From: Bacteroides helcogenes P 36-108 | GTDB taxonomy: Bacteria; Bacteroidota; Bacteroidia; Bacteroidales; Bacteroidaceae | Assembly: GCF_000186225.1 (NCBI RefSeq) | Contig: NC_014933.1 | Coordinates: 3,038,001 to 3,102,000 of the forward strand | Reading direction: 5' to 3' | Length of the DNA stretch: 64,000 nt | Shown: one piece after another, positions 52,972 through 63,179 of the stretch | Numbering within the stretch: position 1 is the stretch's first letter | Layout of the letters: every line of letters begins with the position of its first letter | Program-made: the position numbers and the translations under genes | The notes under the pieces: generated by a model | What the model saw: the letters and a program-made list of their open reading frames with translations, nothing else | What the model was told of the DNA's origin: nothing | The model's database searches: none

Positions 52972-54185
52972 AGATATTGCATACCAGCGACTGGCATCTG
53001 GGACATACTTTATATAATTATGACCGCACCCCGGAACAACAGGCTTTTCTGAAACAACTCGCCCGTATCGTGCAACAGGAGAAGCCCGATGTCATGGTGG
53101 TATGCGGAGATGTTTACCACTACTCCGTCCCTTCCGCCGCCACGCAAAGGATGTACACGGAAGGCATGCTGAAGATACATGAAGCATGTCCTGAAATGAC
53201 CATTGTAGTAACCGCCGGCAACCACGACAGCAGTTCCAAACTGGAAATAGACAGCAGCCTGTGGCAACATTTCGGAGTAAAAGTCATCGGAAACATCGAA
53301 CGGAACCGGGAGGAAGTAAACCTGGACAGGCATATCATCGAAATAAAAGACGGGAAAGGGAAAAAACAGGGATATATCATCGCTGTGCCCCATGTATATC
53401 CGCAAAACTTTCCGACGCTTGACACTGACACTCCGAGAGAAGAACGCCAGGCCCGTTTCTTCCAGGCCTTGCTGGATAAAGCGAAGAAGCTGAACACCGA
53501 AGGGCTGCCCATTGTGCTGATGGCTCATTTGGCAGTCGAAGGCAGTGACCGGACGGGACATGATGAAAGCAATATAGGAGGAATGGAAACCGTAAGCCTG
53601 CACGATATGGGAAAAGGCTATGACTATCTGGCACTGGGGCACATTCATTGTCCGCAGGACATCAAGGGAAGCGGTCACCGTGCACGCTATTGCGGTACTC
53701 CCCTGCCCGTAAGCTTTGACGAAACTTACCCGCACTCTGTCTCCATTGTCGAACTGAACAGAAACGAAGAACCGCAGACAAGAACTGCCGGCATAGAGAA
53801 TCCGATGCCTCTGGTGACGCTGCCCCATGAGCCGATGCCATTTGAAGAAGCATTACGCCTGTTAGAAGAATATCCTGCGGACAAGCAAGCATACATCCGG
53901 CTGAATGTATTGGCGGACAACTATCAGGCGCCCGACTGCATGGAGCGTGCCGCCAACGCCGTAAAAGATAAAGCCTGCAAGTTCTGCTGCATTAAGTCCA
54001 ACCGTGAAAGGCAAGCCGGAGGAAGTTCTCCCGGACACCTATCCATTCAGGAGATTCAGGAAAAGTCTCCGCTGGATATAGCCAAGCTCTATTACCGTGA
54101 AACGGAAGGAGAAGAAATGGACGAGGAACTTTGCGGCCTGATGAACGACATACTCCGGCAAGTGAAAGAGAAGGAAAAACAGTGA
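52968..54185 (+). CDS. sbcD: Exonuclease subunit SbcD (Mre11-like)
   Basis: 405 residues. Calcineurin-like phosphoesterase motifs: TSDWHLGH (Asp8, His10), VVCGDVYHYS, TAGNHDSSSKLE, LMAHLAVEG, LALGHIHCPQ, with the C-terminal capping domain. With SbcC it forms an Mn-dependent nuclease that cuts hairpins and processes double-strand ends. The ATG overlaps the upstream TGA, and sbcC follows after 16 nt. Confidence 0.95.
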   Translation: MKILHTSDWHLGHTLYNYDRTPEQQAFLKQLARIVQQEKPDVMVVCGDVYHYSVPSAATQRMYTEGMLKIHEACPEMTIVVTAGNHDSSSKLEIDSSLWQHFGVKVIGNIERNREEVNLDRHIIEIKDGKGKKQGYIIAVPHVYPQNFPTLDTDTPREERQARFFQALLDKAKKLNTEGLPIVLMAHLAVEGSDRTGHDESNIGGMETVSLHDMGKGYDYLALGHIHCPQDIKGSGHRARYCGTPLPVSFDETYPHSVSIVELNRNEEPQTRTAGIENPMPLVTLPHEPMPFEEALRLLEEYPADKQAYIRLNVLADNYQAPDCMERAANAVKDKACKFCCIKSNRERQAGGSSPGHLSIQEIQEKSPLDIAKLYYRETEGEEMDEELCGLMNDILRQVKEKEKQ

Positions 54186-54201
54186 TTATCCGCGAAAGAA
54201 A

Positions 54202-57200
54202 ATGAGACTTCAAAAACTGACAATAAAGAATCTGGCATCCATAGAAGATGCTGTCATCGACTTTGAGAACGGCCCTCTGAAAGAAGAATCCCTGTTCCTG
54301 ATATGCGGCGAGACTGGTGCAGGAAAAACGACACTGCTCGATGCCATCTGTCTGGCACTTTATAATGAAACGCCGCGCATGGACCGCACGGCAGGCGAAA
54401 GGTACAAGGACACCGCACAGGCTTTCTCCAACAAAAAAGAAGACATACTGATAAACGACAACAGGCAACTGATGCGGAGGAACACTTGTGAAGCATGGGC
54501 TGAACTGGACTTTATCGGCACAAACGACACGCCTTATACGGCCAGATGGTATGTGGCACGTGCTCGCAAAAAAGCAGACGGCGCCCTCCAAGACGTGAAA
54601 TGGACTCTTGAAAACAGAAAAAGCCATCTTCAACTCACCAAGAAGACAGAAATACCCAATGAAATACAGGCAGCCATCGGACTGACTTTCGAACAATTCT
54701 GCCGCACCACTCTGCTGGCACAAGGAGATTTCACCAAATTCCTGCAAAGCAAGGAAAGCGAAAAGTCGGACATTCTGGAAAAACTGACCGGAACGGAGAT
54801 TTATTCTCAAACAGGTGCGCGCATCTATGCCGTTACCAAAGAGAAACGTACGGATTATGAAAACCAAAACCGCAAATTGGAGGGCATACGCCTGCTCACA
54901 GAGAAAGAAATAGCAGAAGCCGGACGTGCGATGGCCGCACAAGAGACCGAGATAAAGGGTCTCAACATTCAAAAAAGTATGGCTCTCCAAAAACGCGACT
55001 GGTTGAGGAAAAATGCGGAACTGGCTATTGCTTCGGAAAACCAGAAGAAAGTGTGGGAGGAGAAAAATGTTTTGTTGGAGTCTGATGATTTCAGGCTAAA
55101 AGAACAATTAGTGAACGACTGGCACACCACAACGGATGCCCGCAACTGGCTTGTACTCTTAAACAAGAACCGTGTGGAACTGCAAAAGGAAGAAGAAAGG
55201 TCATTTGAATTAAAAACGGACTTCACCCGCCTTTGCAATGGGTATGCCCGGCTGAAGGCAGATACGGAAAAACAGCATGAGGAATTGCTTCGTGTTGAAG
55301 AATATCTGCAAAAATATGCTCCGCTGCTCCCCATGTTCGAGCAAAGCCAGTCCATTATTGCCGGTTTGCTGTCTGTGCTTTCCGCACAGGAACGTGCCGA
55401 CGGATATGAAAAAGATATATCCGTTCTGAATAAAATGCAACCCTTGCGTGAGGAAGAACGAGCCGCAAAAGAAAAAATATTCTTGTTGAAAAGCAAAGAA
55501 AACCAACAGAAACAGGAAGAAATAAGCCGACACAAGGCAAAGCTCGATGCAATGCAACTCTATGCCTTGCAGGAAAAACGTACTTCACTTGAAGCAGGCA
55601 AAGAAATTTTTCTGAAGACCAAAACAGCACTGACATTGCTCAAGGAAAAGCAGTGGGCACTGAAGACGGCAGAAGAACAGGAACAATCGTTTGACAGCAG
55701 AATGACGGCCTGCCAAGCGCAATACAACCGTCTGCTGACAGACCTCAACCATAAAAAAGAAGTCTATGGCGACATCCGCAAACTCTACGACAAGCAAAAA
55801 GAAGCCGTGGAAGATTGGGCCAAAGAAGCCCGCACACGTCTGGCAATAGGCGACACTTGTCCTGTGTGCGGACAAGAGATAAAATCGCTCCGCCACGACG
55901 AAGACTTTCAGTCTATCCTTGTTCCCATTCGTATCTCATTAGAAACCAAAGAGAAAGAATACAAGGAAGCCGAGCAGACATTGGGCAACAACCGTACCGA
56001 GTTTAAAACCTATGAGAAGGAGACATTGAGATGCCGGCTGGTTACAGAGCAAGCACGTGAAAACTATCACCGCGCGCTGAAAGATGCCAAAGACAAATGT
56101 GCCCGGTGTGGCATCCAAGACATCTCCGATTCCACAGAAAGCGCATTGGATACATTGATACAGAATAACAGCCGGAGTCTCGAAGCCCTCAACACCAAGT
56201 TGAACGAGGCTCAAGCGCTTGCCGACGTAATCTCCGGATTGCAACGCCAGAAAGACGGACTGCAAATGTCAGTGGAAACAGCTCGAAACGAGCTCAACGC
56301 AGCCGACAAAAACCTGTCAGAACTCAAAAACAACATTGCCAACAAACATTCCCTGATAAAAAACGAAAAAGATACCATACATGCCGCCATCCAGCATATC
56401 ACTCCGCTGATTCTCTGGCAAGAATGGCAAACGGAATGGAATGCCCGTCCCACCTTCTTCATTGAACGGTTGAAGCAAGCCGCCGCCCGTTACAGACAAG
56501 CCCAAAGCAAACAAGCGGAACTAAAAACAGCCATAGCCCTGAACAACAAAGAACAAGAAAGCATATCAACCGCCAAAGAAAACATCTGCTCCGCTTTTCC
56601 TGACTGGAAAGATACGGCTGTCGAAGAAACCGGACAGGCCGGCAATCTGGAAATTGCATGGAACTCTCTAAGCGTGCAAGCCGTCAGACTCAAGCAAAGC
56701 ATGCTATCCATCCGAAATGCCATTAAAGAATTGCAAAACAAGCTATCGGAATTTTACAACATCCATCCGGACTTTGACGAAGCACGCCTTGCTTCCCTCG
56801 CCGCCTATTCCCGCGAACAGATAGAGCAACTCCGCACAAGACTGCAACAACTTAAAGAGGAGATAGCATCCCGACGGACTGCCTACCGGCTGACTTGCGA
56901 ACAGGCAGAGGCACATCTCAAATTAAAACCTAAAATGGATGAAGACGATACTTCCGAATCGCTGGACATACAAATCCTTGAGTGTGAACAACAAATCACG
57001 GAACGAAACCAGGTCATCGGTCAATTGCAAGCTTTGCTGACGCAGCATGAGCAGAACATCGCCTTGATAAAAAACGAAAAAAAACACGCTGACGAGCTTC
57101 GTGACATTTATTTAAAGTGGGATCGCCTTTGCAGCCACTTCGGTGATGAAAAAGGAAAGAATTTCCGCAACATCGCCCAAAGCTTCGTACTGAAAGAATT

Positions 57201-57621
57201 GCTGAACGGAGCCAACTTCTACCTGCAACGGCTCACCGACCGTTATGAGCTGGAGTGTCAGGCAGGCTCGCTCACTATCCTGCTGCGCGACTTCTATCAG
57301 GGAGGTGTGGCCCGACCCGCCTGCACCCTGTCCGGCGGAGAAAGTTTTCTGGTTTCCCTTTCACTGGCCCTCGGCCTCTCTTCACTAAACAGGCAAAGCC
57401 TGTCGGTGGACACACTGTTCATTGACGAGGGATTCGGCACTCTAAGCGGAGATTATTTGAACACGGTGATGGATACACTGGAGAAACTGCATCGGATGGG
57501 TGGCAAAAAGGTGGGAATCATCAGCCATGTAGAAGGTTTGAAAGAAAGAATCAAGACCCAGATACAAGTGAAAAGAATAGATAATTCGAGAAGTGAAATC
57601 AGAACGGTGAAAATGATTTGA
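54202..57621 (+). CDS. sbcC: Exonuclease subunit SbcC (Rad50-like)
   Basis: A 1,139-residue SMC-like ATPase. Walker A is CGETGAGKTTLLDAICLAL (about 36-43), followed by long coiled coils with the zinc-hook CPVCGQE at about 553. The C-terminal lobe has signature TLSGGESFLVSLSLALGL and Walker B DTLFIDEGFGTLSG. It is the ATPase and tether of the SbcCD complex. Slightly longer than the E. coli protein and intact. Confidence 0.95.
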   Translation: MRLQKLTIKNLASIEDAVIDFENGPLKEESLFLICGETGAGKTTLLDAICLALYNETPRMDRTAGERYKDTAQAFSNKKEDILINDNRQLMRRNTCEAWAELDFIGTNDTPYTARWYVARARKKADGALQDVKWTLENRKSHLQLTKKTEIPNEIQAAIGLTFEQFCRTTLLAQGDFTKFLQSKESEKSDILEKLTGTEIYSQTGARIYAVTKEKRTDYENQNRKLEGIRLLTEKEIAEAGRAMAAQETEIKGLNIQKSMALQKRDWLRKNAELAIASENQKKVWEEKNVLLESDDFRLKEQLVNDWHTTTDARNWLVLLNKNRVELQKEEERSFELKTDFTRLCNGYARLKADTEKQHEELLRVEEYLQKYAPLLPMFEQSQSIIAGLLSVLSAQERADGYEKDISVLNKMQPLREEERAAKEKIFLLKSKENQQKQEEISRHKAKLDAMQLYALQEKRTSLEAGKEIFLKTKTALTLLKEKQWALKTAEEQEQSFDSRMTACQAQYNRLLTDLNHKKEVYGDIRKLYDKQKEAVEDWAKEARTRLAIGDTCPVCGQEIKSLRHDEDFQSILVPIRISLETKEKEYKEAEQTLGNNRTEFKTYEKETLRCRLVTEQARENYHRALKDAKDKCARCGIQDISDSTESALDTLIQNNSRSLEALNTKLNEAQALADVISGLQRQKDGLQMSVETARNELNAADKNLSELKNNIANKHSLIKNEKDTIHAAIQHITPLILWQEWQTEWNARPTFFIERLKQAAARYRQAQSKQAELKTAIALNNKEQESISTAKENICSAFPDWKDTAVEETGQAGNLEIAWNSLSVQAVRLKQSMLSIRNAIKELQNKLSEFYNIHPDFDEARLASLAAYSREQIEQLRTRLQQLKEEIASRRTAYRLTCEQAEAHLKLKPKMDEDDTSESLDIQILECEQQITERNQVIGQLQALLTQHEQNIALIKNEKKHADELRDIYLKWDRLCSHFGDEKGKNFRNIAQSFVLKELLNGANFYLQRLTDRYELECQAGSLTILLRDFYQGGVARPACTLSGGESFLVSLSLALGLSSLNRQSLSVDTLFIDEGFGTLSGDYLNTVMDTLEKLHRMGGKKVGIISHVEGLKERIKTQIQVKRIDNSRSEIRTVKMI

Positions 57622-57645
57622 TTTCCTATAAAATTGGTACTTTTG
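57617..57645 (+). promoter_or_regulatory. Promoter of map
   Basis: TTTG (57617-57620), 17 nt, TACTTTTG (57638-57645), then CAGG; 22 nt before the map ATG and overlapping the end of sbcC. Confidence 0.55.
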
Positions 57646-57666
57646 CAGGATTAAATTAAAAACGCA

Positions 57667-58521
57667 ATGAAAAAGTTTATAAAAGGAGGCCGGTTTACTC
57701 CTAAAAATTATTCCGATGAGGTAGAAGCCAAGATTCAACATTATAAAAAAGAAGGATACAAGTTGCCGTCACGTCACCTGCTGCGCACCGAAGAACAATT
57801 GGCAGGTATCCGTGAAAGTGCCAAAATAAATACAGCCCTGCTGGACTATATCTCGGAAAATATACACGAAGGCATGTCCACCGCCGAAATAGACCATCTG
57901 GTATATTGCTTCACCACAGATCATGATGCCATCCCTGCTCCTTTCTTGTATGAAGGGTTTCCAAAAAGTGTATGTGTCAGCATTAACGATGTGGTGTGCC
58001 ACGGCATTCCCAGCACAAAAGAGTTCCTGCGTAGCGGAGACATCGTCAATGTAGATGTTTCTACCATTTACAAAGGATATTTTTCCGATGCCTCACGTAT
58101 GTTTATGATCGGTGAAGTGAAACCTGAGATGCAACGTCTGGTGCAGGTTACAAAGGAATGCCGTGATCTGGGCATCCGAGCCGCACAGCCCTGGGCGCGC
58201 CTCGGAGATGTAGGCGCCGCTATCCAAGAGCATGCCGAAAAGAACGGTTACAGTGTGGTACGCGACCTTTGCGGACATGGTGTAGGCATCAAATTTCACG
58301 AAGAACCGGACGTAGAGCACTTTGGCAAACGGAACACCGGAATGTTGATCGTGCCCGGCATGACGTTTACCATAGAACCGATGATCAATATGGGTACTTA
58401 TGAAGTCTTTATCGACGAAGCCGACGGATGGACAGTGTGCACGGACGACGGGCAGCCTTCGGCACAATGGGAAAGCATGATTCTGATTACTGAAGGCGGA
58501 AATGAGATATTGACCCAATAA
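57667..58521 (+). CDS. map: Type I methionine aminopeptidase
   Basis: 284 residues with an N-terminal extension of about 40 residues (MKKFIKGGRFTPKNYSDEVE) before the pita-bread fold. Metal-site motifs: DIVNVDVSTIYKGYFSDASR (two Asp), GHGVGIKFHEEP (His), MTFTIEPMINMG (Glu) and WESMILITE (Glu). It removes initiator Met. Unlike most bacteria it is not next to secY here, so this may be a second copy; Bacteroidota often have another in the ribosomal operon. Confidence 0.93.
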   Translation: MKKFIKGGRFTPKNYSDEVEAKIQHYKKEGYKLPSRHLLRTEEQLAGIRESAKINTALLDYISENIHEGMSTAEIDHLVYCFTTDHDAIPAPFLYEGFPKSVCVSINDVVCHGIPSTKEFLRSGDIVNVDVSTIYKGYFSDASRMFMIGEVKPEMQRLVQVTKECRDLGIRAAQPWARLGDVGAAIQEHAEKNGYSVVRDLCGHGVGIKFHEEPDVEHFGKRNTGMLIVPGMTFTIEPMINMGTYEVFIDEADGWTVCTDDGQPSAQWESMILITEGGNEILTQ

Positions 58522-58530
58522 TATCCCCTC

Positions 58531-59742
58531 ATGAACATACTGACGCTCATCATTGGAATAGCTATCGGCATTGCAATCGGTTATCTGGCGGCAGACCGCA
58601 AAACGTCTGCCCTAAAAGCGGGAATCAATGGGAAGGAAACGGAAATAGCATTGCTACGGCAGCAAAAAGAAGAAGCCGAAGCTTTGCACAAGCGCATGAA
58701 TACCGAATTTGAAAACCTCTCCAACCGTATCTTCCAAAGCAAGGCGGAGGACTTTACGAAACTGAATTCGGAACACCTGGGTAACCTGCTCCGCCCATTG
58801 GGAGACAACCTCAAGGCTTTCAGGGAAAAGGTGGAACAAGCATATAACACCGAAGCCAAAGAACGCTTCTCGCTGGGAGAGCGCATCAAAGAACTGGTTG
58901 AACTGAACAACCGCCTCAGTGAAGAAGCCAATAATCTGGCCCGTGCGCTGAAAGGGGATTCCAAAATGCAGGGAAACTGGGGGGAAATGATTTTAGAGCG
59001 TCTGCTACAAGCTTCCGGCCTGATTGAAGGAGAACATTATTTCCGTCAGGAATTTCTGAAAGACGAACAAGGCAAAGTGCTGACCAACGAGGAAAACGGA
59101 CAAAAAATGCAGCCGGACATCATTATCCGCTATCCCAATGAACGGGAAATGATCATCGACTCCAAAGTATCACTCACTGCCTATGCCGCCTACACATCTA
59201 CTGACGATAAGGAAGAACAGGCGCGGCTGCTCAAGGCACATTTGCAGTCGATACGTACCCATATTGACGAGCTCGGCCGCAAGGACTATTCGCATTATGA
59301 CACCAAGGCTCCGGACTTTGTAATGATGTTCATCCCCACCGAAGGCGCATATCTGCTGGCTCTCCGGGCAGACAACAATCTATGGGAGTATGCCTACAAT
59401 AAAAAGGTGGTACTGATGACTCCCACCAACCTGATCAGTGCCTTGCGCTTGTCGCTCGACCTATGGAAAAGGGAAAACCAAGTAAAGAATATACAGCTCA
59501 TCATTAAGCAAGGAACATTGTTATATGAAAGAATAGTGGATTTTACAAGAACTTTCCGCAGTATAGGTAAACGTGTAGAAGGATTGCAAGACGACTATGC
59601 CAAAGCTTTAAACCAGCTCTCCACCGGGGAGCAGAGCATCACACTGCGTGCCGAAAGACTGAAAAGCATGGGACTTGCTCCGCAAAAGCATATCCCCACA
59701 GAATTATTGCCTCCGAAAGAAGAAGCGGAAAACGAAGATTAG
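58531..59742 (+). CDS. rmuC: DNA recombination protein RmuC
   Basis: 403 residues. One N-terminal membrane anchor (ILTLIIGIAIGIAIGYLAAD), a long coiled coil, then the RmuC nuclease-like core: GNWGEMILERLLQASGLIEG, PDIIIRYPNEREMIIDSKVS (PD-(D/E)xK-like D...DSK) and VVLMTPTNLISALRLSLDLW. It limits inversions at short inverted repeats in E. coli. It lies 9 nt after map and is probably cotranscribed. Confidence 0.92.
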   Translation: MNILTLIIGIAIGIAIGYLAADRKTSALKAGINGKETEIALLRQQKEEAEALHKRMNTEFENLSNRIFQSKAEDFTKLNSEHLGNLLRPLGDNLKAFREKVEQAYNTEAKERFSLGERIKELVELNNRLSEEANNLARALKGDSKMQGNWGEMILERLLQASGLIEGEHYFRQEFLKDEQGKVLTNEENGQKMQPDIIIRYPNEREMIIDSKVSLTAYAAYTSTDDKEEQARLLKAHLQSIRTHIDELGRKDYSHYDTKAPDFVMMFIPTEGAYLLALRADNNLWEYAYNKKVVLMTPTNLISALRLSLDLWKRENQVKNIQLIIKQGTLLYERIVDFTRTFRSIGKRVEGLQDDYAKALNQLSTGEQSITLRAERLKSMGLAPQKHIPTELLPPKEEAENED

Positions 59743-59776
59743 AACAGAATACTAACAGTTTAAAAGCATACAAAAT

Positions 59777-60343
59777 ATGAAAATTCTGAAAGAACGTATC
59801 CTCAAAGATGGAAAGTGTTTTCCCGGAGGAATCCTGAAAGTAGATAACTTTATCAATCATCAGATGGATCCTATCCTGATGAAATCCATTGGCGTAGAAT
59901 TTGTCAGACGCTTTGCCTCTACATCCATCAACAAAGTAATTACGGTAGAGGCAAGCGGGATAGCTCCTGCGATCATGGTAGGCTATCTATTGGAATTGCC
60001 TGTGGTTTTTGCCAAAAAGAAAAAGCCCAGCACCATGGAAAACATGCTGGCAACCACCGTTTTTTCATTCACCAAAAACCGTTCATACGAGGTCTGTGTC
60101 AGCAAAGACTTCCTTTGTCCGGGAGACAAAGTCCTGTTTGTAGATGATTTCCTTGCCAATGGAAATGCGGCCAAAGGCATAATAGACCTTGTAAAACAGG
60201 CAGATGCCGAACTTGCAGGTATGGGATTCATTATTGAAAAGGCATTCCAGCATGGCGGAGACGAACTGCGCAAACAAGGCATTCATGTGGAATCACTGGC
60301 CATCATCGAGAGTCTGGATAATTGTGAAATCAAAATCAAATAG
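59777..60343 (+). CDS. xpt: Xanthine phosphoribosyltransferase
   Basis: 188 residues of the B. subtilis Xpt type: [40 protein letters not shown], the PRPP loop [16 protein letters not shown], and [16 protein letters not shown]. It converts xanthine plus PRPP to XMP. It forms an operon with the permease 10 nt downstream, the familiar xpt-pbuX pair. No purine riboswitch is seen in the 34-nt leader. Confidence 0.93.
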   Translation: MKILKERILKDGKCFPGGILKVDNFINHQMDPILMKSIGVEFVRRFASTSINKVITVEASGIAPAIMVGYLLELPVVFAKKKKPSTMENMLATTVFSFTKNRSYEVCVSKDFLCPGDKVLFVDDFLANGNAAKGIIDLVKQADAELAGMGFIIEKAFQHGGDELRKQGIHVESLAIIESLDNCEIKIK

Positions 60344-60353
60344 CCCGTTTCAA

Positions 60354-61688
60354 ATGGAGGACAACAAAGGAGAACAGCAATCTCAGAACGGACTGATATA
60401 TGGACTGAATGACCGGCCACCTTTCAAGGAAGCTTTTTTTGCGGCTTTGCAACATCTGCTGGCTATATTCGTGGCTATCATCACTCCTCCCCTCATCATT
60501 GCCGGAGCATTGAATCTTGACGCAGAAACTACCGGGTATCTGGTGTCAATGGCCTTGTTTGCTTCCGGCATTTCCACATTTGTGCAATGCCGCCGATTCG
60601 GAGGGCTTGGGACAGGTCTGCTTTGCATACAGGGAACCAGTTTTTCGTTTATCGGACCTATCATTGCCGCCGGAAACATAGGAGGACTGCCTCTTATCTT
60701 CGGCTCTTGCATAGCAGCATCTACGGTGGAAATGTTCATCAGCCGGATACTGAAATATACCAGAAGAATAATCACACCACTCGTTTCGGGTATAGTTGTG
60801 ACACTGATCGGAATGAGTCTGATAAAGGTCGGCATCACAGCTTGCGGAGGTGGTGCGGCAGCACAAGCAGACGGCAGCTTCGGCAGTCTGCACCATGTGG
60901 GACTGGCAGCCTTGGTACTGTTGCTCATTATCGCCTTCAACCGGAGTTCCAACCGCTACTTACGCATGAGTTCCATCGTTATCGGCCTGTCCATCGGCTA
61001 TGTTGCAGCCTGGTTTATGGGCATTGTCGATTTCTCTTCCATACGGAGCTATGGAGGCTTCAACCTACCGATGCCTTTCCGCTACGGACTGGATTTCAGC
61101 ATATCAACCATCATTGCATTAGGACTGATTTTCATGATTACCGCCATCGAGGCATACGGTGACATTACGGCCAATTCCCTTATATCAGGTGAACCGGTAG
61201 AGGGCGAAACATTTGTCAGACGTGCTTCGGGTGGGATTCTTGCCGATGGATTCAACTCCATGCTGGCAGGCATGCTTAATTCCTTTCCCAATTCCGTGTT
61301 TGCCCAAAACAACGGGATGATACAGTTGACAGGTGTTGCCAGCCGCTACGTGGGTTATTATATTGCCGGTTTTTTGGTAATTCTCGGACTGTTTCCGGCA
61401 GTAGGACTGGTATTTTCACTGATGCCCGAACCCGTATTGGGAGGAGCCACACTATTGATGTTCGGAACAGTAGCGGCAGCAGGCATACGCATCATTGCCG
61501 CACAAGAGATCAGCCGGAAAGCCACATTGGTAATGGCTATCAGCTTCTCCCTCGGTTTAAGCGTGGAACTTGTACCGGAAATATTGTGCCAGCTTCCTGA
61601 AGCACTCCGTAATATCTTTTCGTCGGGAATAACTACCGGAGGAGTAGCGGCTATACTGGCAAATGGGCTCATCTATATTAAGGAGTAA
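60354..61688 (+). CDS. pbuX: Xanthine/uracil permease (NCS2/NAT family)
   Basis: 444 residues from ATG at 60354; the open frame begins earlier inside xpt but that part is shadow. Multiple membrane segments; NAT hallmarks include QHLLAIFVAIITPPL (first helix His), the GTGLLCIQGTSFSFIGPII signature region and SFPNSVFAQNNGMIQLTGVA, the nucleobase-binding helix with Q-N-N. It imports xanthine (by context) with protons or sodium, supplying xpt. Confidence 0.88.
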   Translation: MEDNKGEQQSQNGLIYGLNDRPPFKEAFFAALQHLLAIFVAIITPPLIIAGALNLDAETTGYLVSMALFASGISTFVQCRRFGGLGTGLLCIQGTSFSFIGPIIAAGNIGGLPLIFGSCIAASTVEMFISRILKYTRRIITPLVSGIVVTLIGMSLIKVGITACGGGAAAQADGSFGSLHHVGLAALVLLLIIAFNRSSNRYLRMSSIVIGLSIGYVAAWFMGIVDFSSIRSYGGFNLPMPFRYGLDFSISTIIALGLIFMITAIEAYGDITANSLISGEPVEGETFVRRASGGILADGFNSMLAGMLNSFPNSVFAQNNGMIQLTGVASRYVGYYIAGFLVILGLFPAVGLVFSLMPEPVLGGATLLMFGTVAAAGIRIIAAQEISRKATLVMAISFSLGLSVELVPEILCQLPEALRNIFSSGITTGGVAAILANGLIYIKE

Positions 61689-61822
61689 ACCAATATCCTG
61701 CGACTTAAAAAACTAAAGGAGTCCTGCGGAACTTCCACCTGTGGCAGATCTTCAGATTCTCCCGTCACGCCTGCCTCACCTTCTGTGAGCAGCAAGCTTC
61801 TGACAAGCGAAAGACAGATATT

Positions 61823-63139
61823 CTATTTCCGGAACTTCGGAAGTACAGCATTCAGCACAACGTAACCTAAAACACCTGCCACAAACGTACCGAGAAGTAC
61901 CCCGAACTTGGCTTGATTCAACAGATCAGGATAATCCGCTGCAAAAGAAAGGTTGGCAATGAACAAAGAAACCGTAAAACCGATACCACCCAACAAAGCG
62001 ACACCACCTATATTTTTCCAATTCATTCCGGCAGGCATCGAAGCCAAACCACTCTTTACGGCCAGCCATGTAAAAATATAGATACCAGCAAACTTTCCGA
62101 CAAGCAGTCCGGCAGCCACAGCTATACTTACGTCACCTATGACATCACCTCCTCCACTGCCAAGAACCACCCCTGCATTGGCGAAAGCAAACAGTGGCAG
62201 AATGACAAAATTCACCACTCCATGGAGATTGTCCTCCAATGACTGCAAAGGACTGATTACAAAATCAGAAGCACGTTCCACTTGCTTCAGTGTTGCAATC
62301 TGCTCATTGGTCAGTACAATGTCATCGGATTTGGAAACAGGAAATTCGCTGATAACATTCTGTATGCGTTTAATGTATTTGCCGGCATCCAACCTTGGAC
62401 GGGCAGGAATCACAAATGCCAGAAGCACACCCGAAATAGTGCTGTGTATGCCTGACTGAAGGAACAAGTACCAGATAATGATGCCACCACCCAAATAGAA
62501 AATTTTCTGAGTCATTCCTCTTCTGCCCAGATAATAAAGAAGACCATAAAGCACAACTGCCGCCACCAAGTACCAATAGGCTACTTCCGAACTATAAAAA
62601 ATGGCAATTACCAAAATGCCTCCAATATCATCCACCACAGCAAAGGCAGTCAGAAATATCTTCAGGCTCAATGGAACACGTTTGCCCAGCAGACTGAGTA
62701 CTCCCAGCGAAAAAGCAATGTCAGTAGCCATCGGAATAGCCATTCCCCGCATATCGGGAGTACCTTGCACCACCAGTAAAGAATAGACTATAACCGGCAA
62801 CAACATACCACCACACGCGGCGATAAAAGGAAGAACCGCTTTACGGAAAGAAGACAGTTCACCTACCAATAACTCGCGTTTTATTTCAAGGCCCACTGCC
62901 AGAAAGAAAACAGCCATCAGACAATCATTGATGAATTCAATCATCTTCAAGGGATGCCCGCCATGAGAAAACAAATTGAAGCCTCCGATACGGAGATGCA
63001 ACTCTTGCGACAAAAAATCCTGATATACCTCTGCTAATGGCGAATTGGCAATGCAAGCGGCCACTATGGCTACCATAAACAATAAAATGCTTGCCCAGAC
63101 ATTCAGCGACAAACGGTTCTTTATTGAAAAAATCTTCAT
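61823..63139 (-). CDS. nhaA: Na+/H+ antiporter NhaA
   Basis: 438 residues with about twelve membrane helices. The ion-binding pair is in TAFAVVDDIGGILVIAIFY (double Asp), and the family blocks IEFINDCLMAVFFLAVGLEI, PMATDIAFSLGVLSLLGKRV and LPLFAFANAGVVLG are present. It exports Na+ for protons at alkaline pH. The C-terminus is about 50 residues longer than E. coli NhaA, common in Bacteroidota. Confidence 0.93.
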   Translation of the reverse strand: MKIFSIKNRLSLNVWASILLFMVAIVAACIANSPLAEVYQDFLSQELHLRIGGFNLFSHGGHPLKMIEFINDCLMAVFFLAVGLEIKRELLVGELSSFRKAVLPFIAACGGMLLPVIVYSLLVVQGTPDMRGMAIPMATDIAFSLGVLSLLGKRVPLSLKIFLTAFAVVDDIGGILVIAIFYSSEVAYWYLVAAVVLYGLLYYLGRRGMTQKIFYLGGGIIIWYLFLQSGIHSTISGVLLAFVIPARPRLDAGKYIKRIQNVISEFPVSKSDDIVLTNEQIATLKQVERASDFVISPLQSLEDNLHGVVNFVILPLFAFANAGVVLGSGGGDVIGDVSIAVAAGLLVGKFAGIYIFTWLAVKSGLASMPAGMNWKNIGGVALLGGIGFTVSLFIANLSFAADYPDLLNQAKFGVLLGTFVAGVLGYVVLNAVLPKFRK

Positions 63140-63179
63140 TTTACAAATAAGGGATTTAAGATTAAGAAAAGGGACTGTT

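Noticed and set aside
59743..59776. Purine riboswitch before xpt
   Set aside because: Only 34 nt separate the genes, too short for the aptamer, and no conserved core is visible.
60204..60353. 50-residue N-terminal extension of the xanthine permease
   Set aside because: It lies inside xpt in another frame. The ATG at 60354 gives a normal N-terminus and operon spacing.
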